Part shown: piece by piece, positions 44,127 through 53,003 of the stretch
Numbering within the stretch: position 1 is the stretch's first letter
How the letters are laid out: each line of letters starts with the position of its first letter
Assembly (NCBI GenBank): GCA_944377745.1
Contig: CALWFV010000001.1
Span: 1-64,000, forward strand
Direction: 5' to 3'
From: an uncultured Mediterraneibacter sp.
GTDB taxonomy: Bacteria > Bacillota > Clostridia > Lachnospirales > Lachnospiraceae
DNA: 64,000 nucleotides
Made by a program: the position numbers and the translations under genes
Notes under the pieces: generated by a model
Database searches by the model: none
Told to the model about the DNA's origin: nothing
Seen by the model: the letters and a program-made list of their open reading frames with translations, nothing else

Positions 44127-44140
44127 AAGGGGCCTGACCC
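44127..44140. repeat. GGGGCCTGACCCCC palindrome upstream of lon
   Basis: A short GC-rich palindrome in the lon leader. Nearly the same sequence (GGGGCCTGACCCC) appears at 56751-56763 next to hisA, so it may be one member of a dispersed repeat. Confidence 0.5.
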
Positions 44141-44166
44141 CCATGAGCACCGTTTTCAGAATATTC

Positions 44167-44211
44167 TAAAAACAGGCGGGCACATAGGTATTTCTCCATT
44201 GCGCCCGCCCT
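44167..44211 (-). terminator. clpX terminator
   Basis: On the minus strand GGGCGGGCGC and its partner GTGCCCGCCTG form a long stem followed by TTTTT, about 25 bases after the clpX stop. Confidence 0.88.
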
Positions 44212-44235
44212 CTGTACAGAACTCACCGTCCTGTC

Positions 44236-45507
44236 TTATGCACTCTCTGATGTGAGGAACGAGCGGCGCTCCTCACCATCCCGCTCGTAGAGCGGCTTCC
44301 CCGTCCCCAGGACTGCCTCTTTCGTGATGCGGCAGCCTTTGATCGTCTCATCCGACGGAACTGTGAACATGGTATCCATCATGATATTCTCCATAATCGC
44401 TCTGAGTCCTCTGGCACCGGTCTTCCTCGCCAGCGTCGTCTCCGCGATCGCATCCAATGCATCTTTGTCAAACTCCAGATCAACTCCGTCCAGCTCAAGA
44501 AGCTTCTGGTACTGTTTTACAATCGCACTCTTTGGCTCCGTGAGGATCCGGATCAGCGCTTCTTTGTCCAGCAGGTCCAGAGAAACCGTGACCGGAAGTC
44601 TTCCCACAAGTTCCGGAATCAGCCCGAATTTGACAAGATCCTGTGGCAGCGCCTCGTGAAGGAGCACATCCATATCATACTCGTGCTTCGTGGCAATCTC
44701 CGCATTAAAACCGATGGACTTTCTGTCCAGACGGGTCTCAATGATCTTGTCGATCCCCTCAAACGCACCCCCGCAGATAAACAGAATATTGGTCGTGTCA
44801 ATCTGGATCAGTTCCTGATGGGGATGTTTTCTTCCTCCCTGCGGAGGAACGGAAGCGACTGTTCCCTCTATGATCTTGAGAAGTGCCTGCTGTACGCCCT
44901 CCCCGGACACATCCCTGGTGATGGAGGGATTCTCGGATTTTCTTGTAATCTTGTCAATCTCGTCAATATAGATGATCCCGTGCTCCGCACGCTCAATATC
45001 TCCATCAGCGGCCTGGATCAGCTTCAACAGGATATTCTCCACATCTTCGCCTACGTATCCTGCCTCAGTGAGCGCTGTCGCGTCCGCGATCGCGAACGGA
45101 ACATTTAAAAGCTTTGCCAGTGTCTGGGCCAGAAGCGTTTTTCCGCACCCGGTCGGTCCCAGCATCAGAATATTACTTTTCTGAAGTTCCACGCCGAGAT
45201 CCTGATCTGCCAGGATCCTCTTATAGTGATTATATACGGCCACCGAAAGCACCTTTTTCGCCTCATCCTGACCGATCACGTAATCATCCAGAAAAGACTT
45301 AATCTCTTCAGGAGTGAGAAGATTAATATCATCCAGTGCCCTCCTGTCGTTATAATCCAGCTCTTCCTCAATGATCTCCGAGCAGATCGCGATACACTCA
45401 TCACAGATGTAAGTGCCGTTTGGCCCTGCGATCAGTTTGCGCACCTGCGCCTGGGTCTTATTACAGAATGAACACCTTACGATATCATCCATCATTTTTC
45501 CTGCCAT
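44236..45507 (-). CDS. clpX: ATP-dependent Clp protease, ATP-binding subunit ClpX
   Basis: This 423-residue AAA+ unfoldase delivers proteins to ClpP. It has the N-terminal four-cysteine zinc finger (CSFCNK ... CDECIAIC, about residues 9-40), Walker A GPTGCGKT near 122, Walker [10 protein letters not shown], and sensor motifs including the arginine-rich C-terminal subdomain. The IGF-type ClpP-contact loop is represented by the LDRKSIGFN region. The start at 45507 follows TGAGGTGA. It lies 22 bp downstream of clpP and they form one operon ending at the hairpin at 44167-44211. Confidence 0.98.
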   Translation of the reverse strand: MAGKMMDDIVRCSFCNKTQAQVRKLIAGPNGTYICDECIAICSEIIEEELDYNDRRALDDINLLTPEEIKSFLDDYVIGQDEAKKVLSVAVYNHYKRILADQDLGVELQKSNILMLGPTGCGKTLLAQTLAKLLNVPFAIADATALTEAGYVGEDVENILLKLIQAADGDIERAEHGIIYIDEIDKITRKSENPSITRDVSGEGVQQALLKIIEGTVASVPPQGGRKHPHQELIQIDTTNILFICGGAFEGIDKIIETRLDRKSIGFNAEIATKHEYDMDVLLHEALPQDLVKFGLIPELVGRLPVTVSLDLLDKEALIRILTEPKSAIVKQYQKLLELDGVDLEFDKDALDAIAETTLARKTGARGLRAIMENIMMDTMFTVPSDETIKGCRITKEAVLGTGKPLYERDGEERRSFLTSESA

Positions 45508-45529
45508 AAATGTCACCTCATACAACCAG

Positions 45530-46111
45530 TTAGTGGCTTGCAATCACTTCGTCTATCAGTCCGTATTCCTTCGCCTCTTCAGCAGACATGAAATTGTCAC
45601 GCTCTGTATCGGCCTGGATGACCTCCAGCGGTTTTCCTGTGTTGGCCGCCAGGATCTCATTTAATTTCTTCTTCGTACGGAGAATGTGCTCTGCCGCGAT
45701 CTGGATCTCCGTTGCCTGTCCCTGTGCGCCGCCGGACGGCTGGTGGATCATAATCTCTGCATTAGGAAGAGCAAATCTCTTTCCTTTCTTTCCTCCGGAC
45801 AGAAGGAAAGCACCCATGCTTGCAGCCATTCCGATACACACTGTGGAAACATCGCATTTGATGTACTGCATCGTATCATAGATAGCAAGTCCCGCCGTAA
45901 CGGAACCGCCCGGGCTGTTGATATAAAGCTGGATATCCTTATCCGGATCGTCCGCCTCAAGGAAAAGGAGCTGTGCCACAACCACGCTTGCGGACACATC
46001 GTTTACTTCTTCTCCCAGGAAGATGATCCTTTCTTTTAAAAGCCTGGAGTAGATATCATAGGAACGTTCTCCGCGGCTTGTCTGCTCAATGACATAAGGT
46101 ACTAAACTCAT
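45530..46111 (-). CDS. clpP: ATP-dependent Clp protease proteolytic subunit
   Basis: This 193-residue serine protease forms the double-heptamer chamber used with ClpX. Catalytic Ser98 (GMAASMG), His123 (MIHQPSGG) and Asp172 (ERDNFMS) are all in place. The start at 46111 follows AGAAGGAAG and gives the usual [21 protein letters not shown]-terminus. It is followed by clpX and preceded by tig, with a terminator between tig and clpP. Confidence 0.98.
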   Translation of the reverse strand: MSLVPYVIEQTSRGERSYDIYSRLLKERIIFLGEEVNDVSASVVVAQLLFLEADDPDKDIQLYINSPGGSVTAGLAIYDTMQYIKCDVSTVCIGMAASMGAFLLSGGKKGKRFALPNAEIMIHQPSGGAQGQATEIQIAAEHILRTKKKLNEILAANTGKPLEVIQADTERDNFMSAEEAKEYGLIDEVIASH

Positions 46112-46140
46112 ATATCTTCCTTCTTTCTTCTTTGTCCAAC

Positions 46141-46170
46141 AAAAGGTGCACCGTCCGCGGCACACCTTTT
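46141..46170 (-). terminator. tig terminator
   Basis: AAAAGGTG (46141-46148) and CACCTTTT (46163-46170) with further pairing inside form a strong hairpin in the tig-clpP gap, ending in a short T run on the minus strand. Confidence 0.8.
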
Positions 46171-46188
46171 GCGATCAATTTTTCTCAA

Positions 46189-47478
46189 TTAACCTTCTAC
46201 AGCTGCCTCTGTGATCAGAGTCACTGCATCCTGAACTGCAATGTCCTCTTTCATCTGTTTTCTCTCGTTCTCACCCATGAACTCTTTGAGTTTGTCAACT
46301 TCCATCTGATAGGACTCAGCCATCTTTGTGAGTTCCTCCTCGAGACGCTCATCCGACACCTCAATGTTCTCAGCGGCAACGATCGCCTCCAGAACAAGTC
46401 TTGTTCTGATCCGCTTCTCAGCCTGAGGCTTCAGTTCTTCTATCAACTTCTCTTCTGACTGGCCTGTGAACTGGATATACTGCTCCAGCGTCATGCCCTG
46501 CTGCATAATGCGGCGCGCGAAATCATCTGCCATCTGCCTTGCCTGAAGATCAACCATAGGCTCGGGAAGATCAATCTCAGCATTCTCCACAGCCTGCTCT
46601 ACGGCCTGGTTTTCCTTCTTCTCTTTGCCTTCGCGCTCTTTGCGCTCTTTGATCTTTCCTTTTACCTCTGCCTTATACTGGTCAACGGTCTCGCTCTCTT
46701 CAGATACATCGGAAACGAACTCGTCATCCAGCTCCGGAAGCTCTTTCGCCTTGATCTCATGTACTGTGCATTTAAAGACAGCGTCTTTTCCTGCAAGATC
46801 TTTTGCGTGATAATCCTCCGGGAACTTCACATTGACTTCCATCTCTTTTCCGATCTCAGCGCCGATCAGCTGCTCCTCAAATCCCGGAATAAAAGAACCG
46901 GAACCGATGGTAAGCGGATAGTTTTCGCCCTTTCCGCCCTCGAACGCCTCTCCGTCAACGAAACCTTCAAAGTCGAGCACTACCTGGTCTTTATCCTGTA
47001 CCGCTCTGTCTGTGACGTCGATCATCCTTGCATTGCGCTCGCGCTCTTTATCGATCTCCTCGTCAACTTCTTTCTGTGTCACTCTTGTGGAAACCTTATC
47101 CACTTTCAGTCCCTTATATTCGCCCAGCTTAACTTCCGGCTTTACTGCAACTTCAGCTGTAAAGATGAAGGGCTTTCCTTTCTCAAGCTGTTTGACCTCG
47201 ATCTTCGGCTGAGATGTGATCTCAAGTCCGCACTCATCATAAGCATTTCCATATGCCTCTGATATCATATGATTTGCAGCCTCATCATAGAACACTTCCG
47301 GTCCGTACATCTTCTCGATCATCTGACGCGGAACCTTTCCTTTACGGAATCCCGGAAGGCTGATCCTGCTGCGCTCTTTCAGATATGCAGCCTGAAGAGC
47401 TTTCTCAACATCTTCTGCTGATACCTCGATCGTCAGCCTAGCCATATTATGTTCTAACTTTTCTACCTGTAAACTCAT
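46189..47478 (-). CDS. tig: Trigger factor
   Basis: This 429-residue ribosome-bound chaperone and peptidyl-prolyl isomerase has the N-terminal ribosome-binding domain with the GFRKGKVP signature (near residues 45-52), the FKBP-like domain (about 160-245), and a long helical C-terminal domain with DFARRIMQQGMTLEQYI. Its acidic, coiled C-terminus is typical. It heads the tig-clpP-clpX series. A -10 TATACT for its promoter lies at 47527-47532 on the minus strand, with a poor -35. Confidence 0.97.
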   Translation of the reverse strand: MSLQVEKLEHNMARLTIEVSAEDVEKALQAAYLKERSRISLPGFRKGKVPRQMIEKMYGPEVFYDEAANHMISEAYGNAYDECGLEITSQPKIEVKQLEKGKPFIFTAEVAVKPEVKLGEYKGLKVDKVSTRVTQKEVDEEIDKERERNARMIDVTDRAVQDKDQVVLDFEGFVDGEAFEGGKGENYPLTIGSGSFIPGFEEQLIGAEIGKEMEVNVKFPEDYHAKDLAGKDAVFKCTVHEIKAKELPELDDEFVSDVSEESETVDQYKAEVKGKIKERKEREGKEKKENQAVEQAVENAEIDLPEPMVDLQARQMADDFARRIMQQGMTLEQYIQFTGQSEEKLIEELKPQAEKRIRTRLVLEAIVAAENIEVSDERLEEELTKMAESYQMEVDKLKEFMGENERKQMKEDIAVQDAVTLITEAAVEG

Positions 47479-47526
47479 TTTCTTCCTCCTTGATTACGCA
47501 AATTCATCCTTTGCACTCATTAAAGC

Positions 47527-47532
47527 AGTATA
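47527..47532 (-). promoter_or_regulatory. Probable -10 element of tig
   Basis: TATACT on the minus strand about 50 bp upstream of the tig start; the hexamer 17 bp farther up (TGGAAA) is a weak -35. Confidence 0.45.
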
Positions 47533-47610
47533 GCACACAAACCCGCATATTTCCAGTGTTTTTTCGAGGTTTCCGACAGGTTTCTGCTCAAACCGGCAGC
47601 GGTCGGACTC

Positions 47611-48159
47611 CTAAACCTGGTATACAATGGATTTTCTCACTTCCTCTGCATTGTCTTCTCCGCACAGGATCGCCGTAAGCCTGAGGGCAAACGGGATCGC
47701 CACGCCCATTCCGCGTCCTGTTGTGATATGTCCGTCTGTCACGACCGGAACCTGCTGCACGTCCGCTCCATCCAGTTTATCTTCGAACCCCGGATATGAG
47801 CACGCCTTCTTTCCTTTCAGCATGCCCAGTCCGCCCAGGATACTGGGTGCAGCGCAGATGGCAGCAATATTTCTTTTCTCTCTGTCAAACTTCCTGAGGA
47901 GTTCGTTCAGTCCCTCATGCTCTTTCAACGTCAGTGTACCCGGCATTCCTCCGGGAAGGACCAGCATATCAGCCTCTCCTGCCTCTTTCGCATCAAACAG
48001 GCAGTCGGCCTGGACTCCGATATCATGGGATCCTCTGATTGACAGACTCTCCGTCACAGACATCATGGTCACATCGACTCCGGCCCTGCGAAGGATATCC
48101 ACGACCGTAAGACCTTCAATCTCTTCAAAACCGTCAGCTAAAAAAACAAAGACTTTCAT
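47611..48159 (-). CDS. DJ-1/PfpI family protein
   Basis: This 182-residue protein has the flavodoxin-like fold of DJ-1/ThiJ/PfpI proteins. The reactive Cys102 is in IAAICAAPSILGG and the acidic partner in DGFEEIEGL near residue 10-18. Members act as protein or nucleotide deglycases, chaperones or peptidases; for YajL/DJ-1-like forms, protection against glyoxals is proposed but debated. The gene stands alone, divergent from the CYTH gene. No closer assignment is possible. Confidence 0.9.
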   Translation of the reverse strand: MKVFVFLADGFEEIEGLTVVDILRRAGVDVTMMSVTESLSIRGSHDIGVQADCLFDAKEAGEADMLVLPGGMPGTLTLKEHEGLNELLRKFDREKRNIAAICAAPSILGGLGMLKGKKACSYPGFEDKLDGADVQQVPVVTDGHITTGRGMGVAIPFALRLTAILCGEDNAEEVRKSIVYQV

Positions 48160-48238
48160 GTATCCGTTCCTCCTGTCTTAAATATGATCAGTTTCCGCTG
48201 CTTTTCAGTCTATCAAAAGACCTCCCCAAATGCAACGG

Positions 48239-48267
48239 TTTACAATTTTTTCATCTCGTATTATGAT
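48239..48267 (+). promoter_or_regulatory. Promoter of the CYTH gene
   Basis: TTTACA (48239-48244), a 17-bp spacer and TATGAT (48262-48267), 36 bp ahead of the ATG. Confidence 0.6.
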
Positions 48268-48302
48268 TGTTACAGGTTACCGCGAAAAGGAGGCGCTTTA
48301 AT

Positions 48303-48755
48303 ATGGAAATAGAACGAAAATTCCTCATCACTTCCACAGAGACTCTTCCCTTTGATCCAGAAGACTTTCCGAGCCGTCAGATCGAGCAGGGCTACCTCTG
48401 CACCTCGCCGGTCGTGCGGATCCGCAGGGATAATGACAATTATTTTCTCACATACAAATCAAAAGGGCTGATGGTGCGGAACGAGTACAATCTCCCCCTC
48501 ACACCCGAATCCTATGCCCATCTCCGCGCAAAGGCGGACGGCCGTATCATCACAAAGACAAGATATATGATCCCTGTTGAAAAAGGGCTCACTCTGGAAC
48601 TTGATATTTTCCACGGTGACCTTGCTCCTCTCATCCTTGCAGAAATCGAATTCCCGGATGAACAGTCAGCCCGCGCGTACCAGCCGCCGGAATGGCTCGG
48701 GGAAGATGTGACTTTCTCGGCAGAATATCATAACAGCTCCCTGAGCAGACTGTGA
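48303..48755 (+). CDS. CYTH domain protein (triphosphate tunnel metalloenzyme)
   Basis: This 150-residue protein begins with the ExExK-type motif MEIERKFLI and continues with the alternating charged strands of the CYTH/TTM fold (VVRIRRDNDNYFLTYKSKG, ELDIFHGDLAPLILAEIEF). Bacterial members hydrolyse inorganic tripolyphosphate or thiamine triphosphate, or make cyclic AMP; the short stand-alone form is most often a tripolyphosphatase. AAAAGGAGG sits upstream of the start at 48303. It is a single gene. Confidence 0.85.
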   Translation: MEIERKFLITSTETLPFDPEDFPSRQIEQGYLCTSPVVRIRRDNDNYFLTYKSKGLMVRNEYNLPLTPESYAHLRAKADGRIITKTRYMIPVEKGLTLELDIFHGDLAPLILAEIEFPDEQSARAYQPPEWLGEDVTFSAEYHNSSLSRL

Positions 48756-48831
48756 TTCAGGACTTTTGTCTACAGCCAGGCAACATTCCGTTGCTTTTAT
48801 TTAATTTGTTTTCAGTTTGTTGCATATCCCT

Positions 48832-48859
48832 TTGATTACTGGAAAAATTGATATAATAT
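48832..48859 (+). promoter_or_regulatory. Possible promoter of the XRE regulator gene
   Basis: TTGATT (48832-48837), a 16-bp spacer and TAATAT (48854-48859), about 45 bp upstream of the GTG start. Confidence 0.4.
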
Positions 48860-48903
48860 GACCGATTAATCTAAATGTTTTTCTTGTATTCGGAGGTGTT
48901 CCC

Positions 48904-49302
48904 GTGGCGAACGTGCAACTGGTAGAGAATCTGCGCCGTCTCAGAGACGAACACAATTACACACAGCTCCAGATCAGCAAAAAACTGAACATCTCCCGCC
49001 AGGCCTATTCAAATTATGAGACCGGAAAGCGGGTGCCTGATATCGAAACGCTGCTCCGGCTGACCGATATCTACGGCATCAGCCTGGAAGACCTTATTGC
49101 CCGGCCATTTACCGGTATGTCGCATATCAGTGCGTCACGGGAGCAAAAAGGACCTTATTCTCCCGGACTCGTGATCAAAAGCGGCGACACCATCTATCTC
49201 ACAGAGGAAGAGCTGCTCCTGCTGAAATATTACCGCAGGGCTTCCTCTGATGACAAACGGCTTGTCCGCAAGGTACTTAACGTTCCGGATATAAACAGAT
49301 AG
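48904..49302 (+). CDS. XRE-family transcriptional regulator
   Basis: This 132-residue protein has a Cro/CI-type helix-turn-helix at residues 5-62 (LRRLRDEHNYTQLQISKKLN, ISRQAYSNYETGKRVPD) and a C-terminal tail (YLTEEELLLLKYYRRASSDD) often seen in clostridial regulators of this sort. The start codon is GTG, with CGGAGGTG before it. A possible promoter (TTGATT, 16 bp, TAATAT) is at 48832-48859. Its targets are unknown; the gene stands alone and ends at a bidirectional terminator. Confidence 0.85.
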   Translation: MANVQLVENLRRLRDEHNYTQLQISKKLNISRQAYSNYETGKRVPDIETLLRLTDIYGISLEDLIARPFTGMSHISASREQKGPYSPGLVIKSGDTIYLTEEELLLLKYYRRASSDDKRLVRKVLNVPDINR

Positions 49303-49311
49303 ACAAAGTCC

Positions 49312-49352
49312 AAAACTCTCCGCTGCAGTTTTTCTGCAGACGGAGAGTTTTT
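49312..49352. terminator. Bidirectional terminator between the XRE and apgM genes
   Basis: AAAACTCTCCG (49312-49322) pairs with CGGAGAGTTTT (49341-49351), with an inner CTGCAG pairing. A-tract and T-tract on the two sides suit termination from both convergent genes. Confidence 0.9.
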
Positions 49353-49359
49353 CTTTTAT

Positions 49360-50568
49360 TTATATCGTCTTTTCCAGAAGATGATCCATCAGTCGGCATC
49401 CCTTTTCTTCGAAGATCCCCGTCTGTCTGCCTGTCTTCTCACTGTATGTATCCGCCGTTCTCACCGCTCCTGTACTGTCATACAGAAGATACGGCACAGG
49501 ATCCGAGGTGTGGGTCCTCACGCGCACCGGCGTGGGATGGTCCGGAAGGATCATCATACGGAAGTCAATCCCTTTTGCCTCCAGCGCGCTTCTCACCGGC
49601 CCCACTATCTCCTCGTCGATCCGCTCGATCGCTGTGATCTTATTCTCACAGCTTCCCTGATGCCCCATCTCATCGGGCGCCTCGATATGTACATAGACGA
49701 AATCATATCCATCTTCTGCGAGAGCCTTTACAGCCGCCTGCGCTTTCCCTGAATAATTTGTATCCAGACCGCCGTTTGCGCCCTCAACAATAATGTTGTC
49801 CATGTCCGCTCCCACGGCAATGCCCCTGAGCAGATCCACAGCAGATATCATGGCTCCCTTTACTCCGTTCTTTTTCTCGAAAGACATCAGAGCAGGACTG
49901 GTGCCTGCGCCCCAGAACCACGCCGAATTAGCTGGATTTTTCCCTTCTGCCCGGCGTTTCACATTGACCGGATGATCTTTCAGGATATCATAGCTTTTCA
50001 CCATCATATCTCTCAGCACTTCATCCTGGGGCAGATAATCGCCGATCCGCTTTGTCAGGATATCATGGGGAGCTGTCAGCCCCACCACCTTCCCTCTTTT
50101 CTGTATGAGGAGATGGCGGTAACTGGTGCCGACATAAAACTCATATCCGTCCCGCTTCAGCCCTTCGCTCAGCGCTTTTACGAGTTCTGCCGCTTCTTCC
50201 GTGCTGATCTCACCTGAACTGTGGTCAAGCACATGTCGGTCTTCGTACCGGTCTTCTTCCTCCGAAAGAGTGACCAGATTACAGCGGAACGACACGTCGT
50301 CCGGCGCCATGTCCGCACCGATGCTCAGCGCCTCCAGCGGAGACCTGCCTGTGTAATATTCCCTCGGGTCGTATCCGATCACGGAAAGGTTCGCCGTATC
50401 ACTTCCCGGAGCCATTCCCTCCGGTACAGTCCGAACCATCCCGATCTCGGACTCCTTTGCAAGACTGTCCATGTTCGCAGTGCGTGCCGCCTCCAGGGGA
50501 GTCTTCCCGCCCAGCTCATCCAGCGGCTCATCTGCCATGCCGTCACACAAAATCACAATATATTTCAT
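49360..50568 (-). CDS. ApgM-type phosphoglycerate mutase, possible homoserine kinase
   Basis: This 402-residue protein of the alkaline phosphatase superfamily begins MKYIVILCDGMADEPLDELG and carries the metal-binding and nucleophile segment GSDTANLSVIGYDP near residue 55-68, plus His-rich metal sites (HIEAPDEMGHQG, LPDHPTPV). It is of the archaeal type cofactor-independent phosphoglycerate mutase family. A subgroup of this family (TIGR02535) has been proposed as an alternative homoserine kinase because it lies beside threonine-pathway genes. Here it follows homoserine dehydrogenase by 23 bp in one operon, which favours that role. No ordinary thrB is in the window. Biochemical function stays inferred. 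Confidence 0.85.
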   Translation of the reverse strand: MKYIVILCDGMADEPLDELGGKTPLEAARTANMDSLAKESEIGMVRTVPEGMAPGSDTANLSVIGYDPREYYTGRSPLEALSIGADMAPDDVSFRCNLVTLSEEEDRYEDRHVLDHSSGEISTEEAAELVKALSEGLKRDGYEFYVGTSYRHLLIQKRGKVVGLTAPHDILTKRIGDYLPQDEVLRDMMVKSYDILKDHPVNVKRRAEGKNPANSAWFWGAGTSPALMSFEKKNGVKGAMISAVDLLRGIAVGADMDNIIVEGANGGLDTNYSGKAQAAVKALAEDGYDFVYVHIEAPDEMGHQGSCENKITAIERIDEEIVGPVRSALEAKGIDFRMMILPDHPTPVRVRTHTSDPVPYLLYDSTGAVRTADTYSEKTGRQTGIFEEKGCRLMDHLLEKTI

Positions 50569-50591
50569 TATTACTGCCTTTCAATCCTGAA

Positions 50592-51809
50592 TCAGTCTTC
50601 TGCGCGGATCATATTGAGGATCCTGCTGAAACTCTCTGCCTTTTTCCTGTAGTCGCCCTCTGCCATGGATTCTGTCATATATCCGAATTCATCATCCAGT
50701 CCGGGAACGCGCACGATCTTTCCGGGGCCGAAACAGTTCTCTGTCTCGTTTTTTCTCTCATCGGCGCTTCCGCTGATCCTGATAAAGAAGCGTCTGCATG
50801 TATCTTCGATCGGTTCCAGTTCCAGTTTCTCGCTCTTCCACATGGTCATGATATTTCTGTGGAGATGTTTCGCCTCATCCACAACGTCCGCAACAACTGC
50901 ACTTGCCGTGGGGAGTTTGCCTGCTCCGCTTCCGTAAAACATGGCGTCGCCGAGCATATTTCCGCGTACGAAAACAGCATTGAACACGTCATCCACATTG
51001 TAGAGAGGATGAGACTTCCCGAGAAGGAAGGGCGCCACGATCGCGTGCAGATGATTCTCATGCCGTTTGCTGGAAGCCAGAAGCTTGATCGTCATCCCCA
51101 TCTCCTTGGCATACATCATGTCTTTCTTCGTGATCTTTGTGATCCCTTCTGTGTAGATATCCTCGAAGTCAACCTGCTGTCCGGAGATCAGCGAAGAAAG
51201 GATCGCGATCTTGCGGCAGGAATCATATCCTTCCACGTCAGCCTCCGGGTTTCGCTCTGCATAGCCTTTTTCCTGGGCTTCCTTGAGCACATCCTCATAC
51301 TCTGCACCCTCATAGAACATCTTGCTGAGCACATAGTTGGTCGTTCCGTTGAGGATTCCCGTGATCTCCTCGATCTCGTCCGCTGTCATGCAGGAATTGA
51401 GCGCGCGGATGATCGGGATCCCGCCGCCCACGCTTGCCTCAAAGAGAAAGTTGATGTCTCTCTCTCTTGCAATGGAGAGAAGTTCCGCACCGTGCTTTGC
51501 CACAAGCGCCTTATTGGAGGTGGCAACGCTCTTTCCCGCCTCCAGGCAGCGTTTTACGTAAGTGTAGGCAGGCTCGATACCGCCCATCACTTCTACCACG
51601 ATCCGGATCTCCGGATCATTTATGACCGTCTCGAAATCGTGGACGATCTTCTCCTGCACCGGATCTCCCGGGAAATCCCTGAGATCCAGGACGTATTTTA
51701 CATTGATCTCGTCAGCGGCACGCTGGGTGATGATCTTTTTGTTCCTCTCCAGGACTTCCACCACGCCTGATCCTACTGTGCCGTATCCCATCACTGCTAT
51801 ATTTACCAT
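50592..51809 (-). CDS. hom: Homoserine dehydrogenase
   Basis: This 405-residue enzyme reduces aspartate semialdehyde to homoserine, on the way to threonine and methionine. The NAD(P) motif GYGTVGSG is at residues 8-15 and the substrate region GGGIPIIRALN near 130. The catalytic family stretch LNGTTNYVLSKM and the Lys-bearing DVEGYDSCRKIAILSSL follow. The C-terminal ACT-like domain (from about 315) is short. Its stop and the start of the next gene in the operon are 23 bp apart; its own start overlaps the prfB stop by one base, so translation is coupled. Confidence 0.96.
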   Translation of the reverse strand: MVNIAVMGYGTVGSGVVEVLERNKKIITQRAADEINVKYVLDLRDFPGDPVQEKIVHDFETVINDPEIRIVVEVMGGIEPAYTYVKRCLEAGKSVATSNKALVAKHGAELLSIARERDINFLFEASVGGGIPIIRALNSCMTADEIEEITGILNGTTNYVLSKMFYEGAEYEDVLKEAQEKGYAERNPEADVEGYDSCRKIAILSSLISGQQVDFEDIYTEGITKITKKDMMYAKEMGMTIKLLASSKRHENHLHAIVAPFLLGKSHPLYNVDDVFNAVFVRGNMLGDAMFYGSGAGKLPTASAVVADVVDEAKHLHRNIMTMWKSEKLELEPIEDTCRRFFIRISGSADERKNETENCFGPGKIVRVPGLDDEFGYMTESMAEGDYRKKAESFSRILNMIRAED

Positions 51810-52931
51810 TACTTTCTCCCTTTCTGTGCTTCTGCGTTCATGCTGAGGTATGCATTGATAAACGGATCGATATTTCCGTCCATCACACTTCCCACATTGC
51901 TGATCTCTGCATTTGTCCTGTGGTCCTTCACCATCGTGTATGGCTGCATGACATAAGAACGTATCTGGTTACCGAAATTGATATCCTTTACCTCGCCTCT
52001 GATATCGGACATCTTTTCCGCCTGTTCCTGCTGTTTCATCATATACAGCCTGGATTTGAGCATCTGCATCGCCTTATCCTTGTTCATATGCTGCGAGCGC
52101 TCATTCTGGCACTGCACAACGATTCCTGTGGGCAGATGCGTGATCCTGACTGCGGAGGACGTCTTGTTGATATGCTGTCCGCCTGCGCCGCTGGAGCGGT
52201 AGGTATCGATCTTCAGGTCATCGTCATTGATCTCAATGTCAATGTCCTCCTCGATATCCGGCATCACATCGCATGAGGCAAAAGACGTCTGCCGCTTTCC
52301 CGCTGCATTGAATGGCGAGATCCTGACAAGACGGTGCACCCCCTGCTCTGAACGAAGATATCCGTACGCATTCTCTCCGTTCACCTGGAACGTAACGCCC
52401 TTGATCCCCGCCACATCGCCTTCAAGATAGTCCAGGACCTCCACACTGTAGTTTTTCTTTTCCGCCCAGCGTGTATACATGCGGTACAACATATTGGTCC
52501 AGTCGCAGGACTCCGTACCGCCCGCTCCCGCATGGAGCGTGACGATCGCATTGTCCCTGTCATAGGGTCCGGTCAGGAGTGTGCTGATCCGCAGTTCTTC
52601 AAATCGTTTTTCAAACTGCTCCAGCTCTTCCTGTATCCCGTCCACGGTCTCCTCGTCTGCCTCCTCCTCACTCATCTCAATGAGAAGGGACATATCCTCA
52701 TAGTCCGTACAAAGCTTCTCGATCTGTTCCACAGAATCCTGAAGGTTCTTCAGTTCCTTCATCACCTGCTGGGAGGCTTCCGGGTTATCCCAGAATCCCG
52801 GTTCTTCAATTCTTTTCTGTAATTCTTCGATCCTTAACTTCTTTGAAGCCAGGTCAAAGTGAATCCCTCAAATCTTTCAGCGGTTCTTCATATGCGCCCA
52901 GTCTGGACTTTAATTCTTCTACTAAAACCAC
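51809..52931 (-). CDS. prfB: Peptide chain release factor 2, programmed +1 frameshift
   Basis: RF2 releases finished peptides at UGA and UAA codons. The protein of about 373 residues is encoded in two frames: 25 codons from the GTG at 52931 (VEELKSRLGAYEEPLKDLRD) to CTT, then a shift past the in-frame TGA at 52854-52856 into the frame 52855 to 51809. The GGQ motif (SGAGGQHINKT) and the anticodon-like region lie in the second part. The GTG start follows AGAGGTGA; an in-frame ATG at 52949 lacks a site. Low RF2 allows the shift, so the gene regulates itself. It is upstream of hom by one base overlap. Confidence 0.95.
52854..52859 (-). promoter_or_regulatory. RF2 frameshift site CTT TGA C
   Basis: The minus strand reads GAGGGATTCACTTTGAC: a Shine-Dalgarno-like GAGGG five bases before the slippery CTT, then the in-frame TGA followed by C. 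After the +1 shift the frame reads GAC CTG GCT. All hallmarks of the autoregulatory prfB site are present. Confidence 0.95.
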
Positions 52932-53003
52932 CTTGATCACCTCTTTCATAAATAAATATTTATCAGTAAAACGGATCTTCCGCTTCGCTGTCCTTATCAA
53001 ATC

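Noticed and set aside
50457-51770. 437-codon frame opposite hom and apgM
   Set aside because: Shadow of hom; no start signal.
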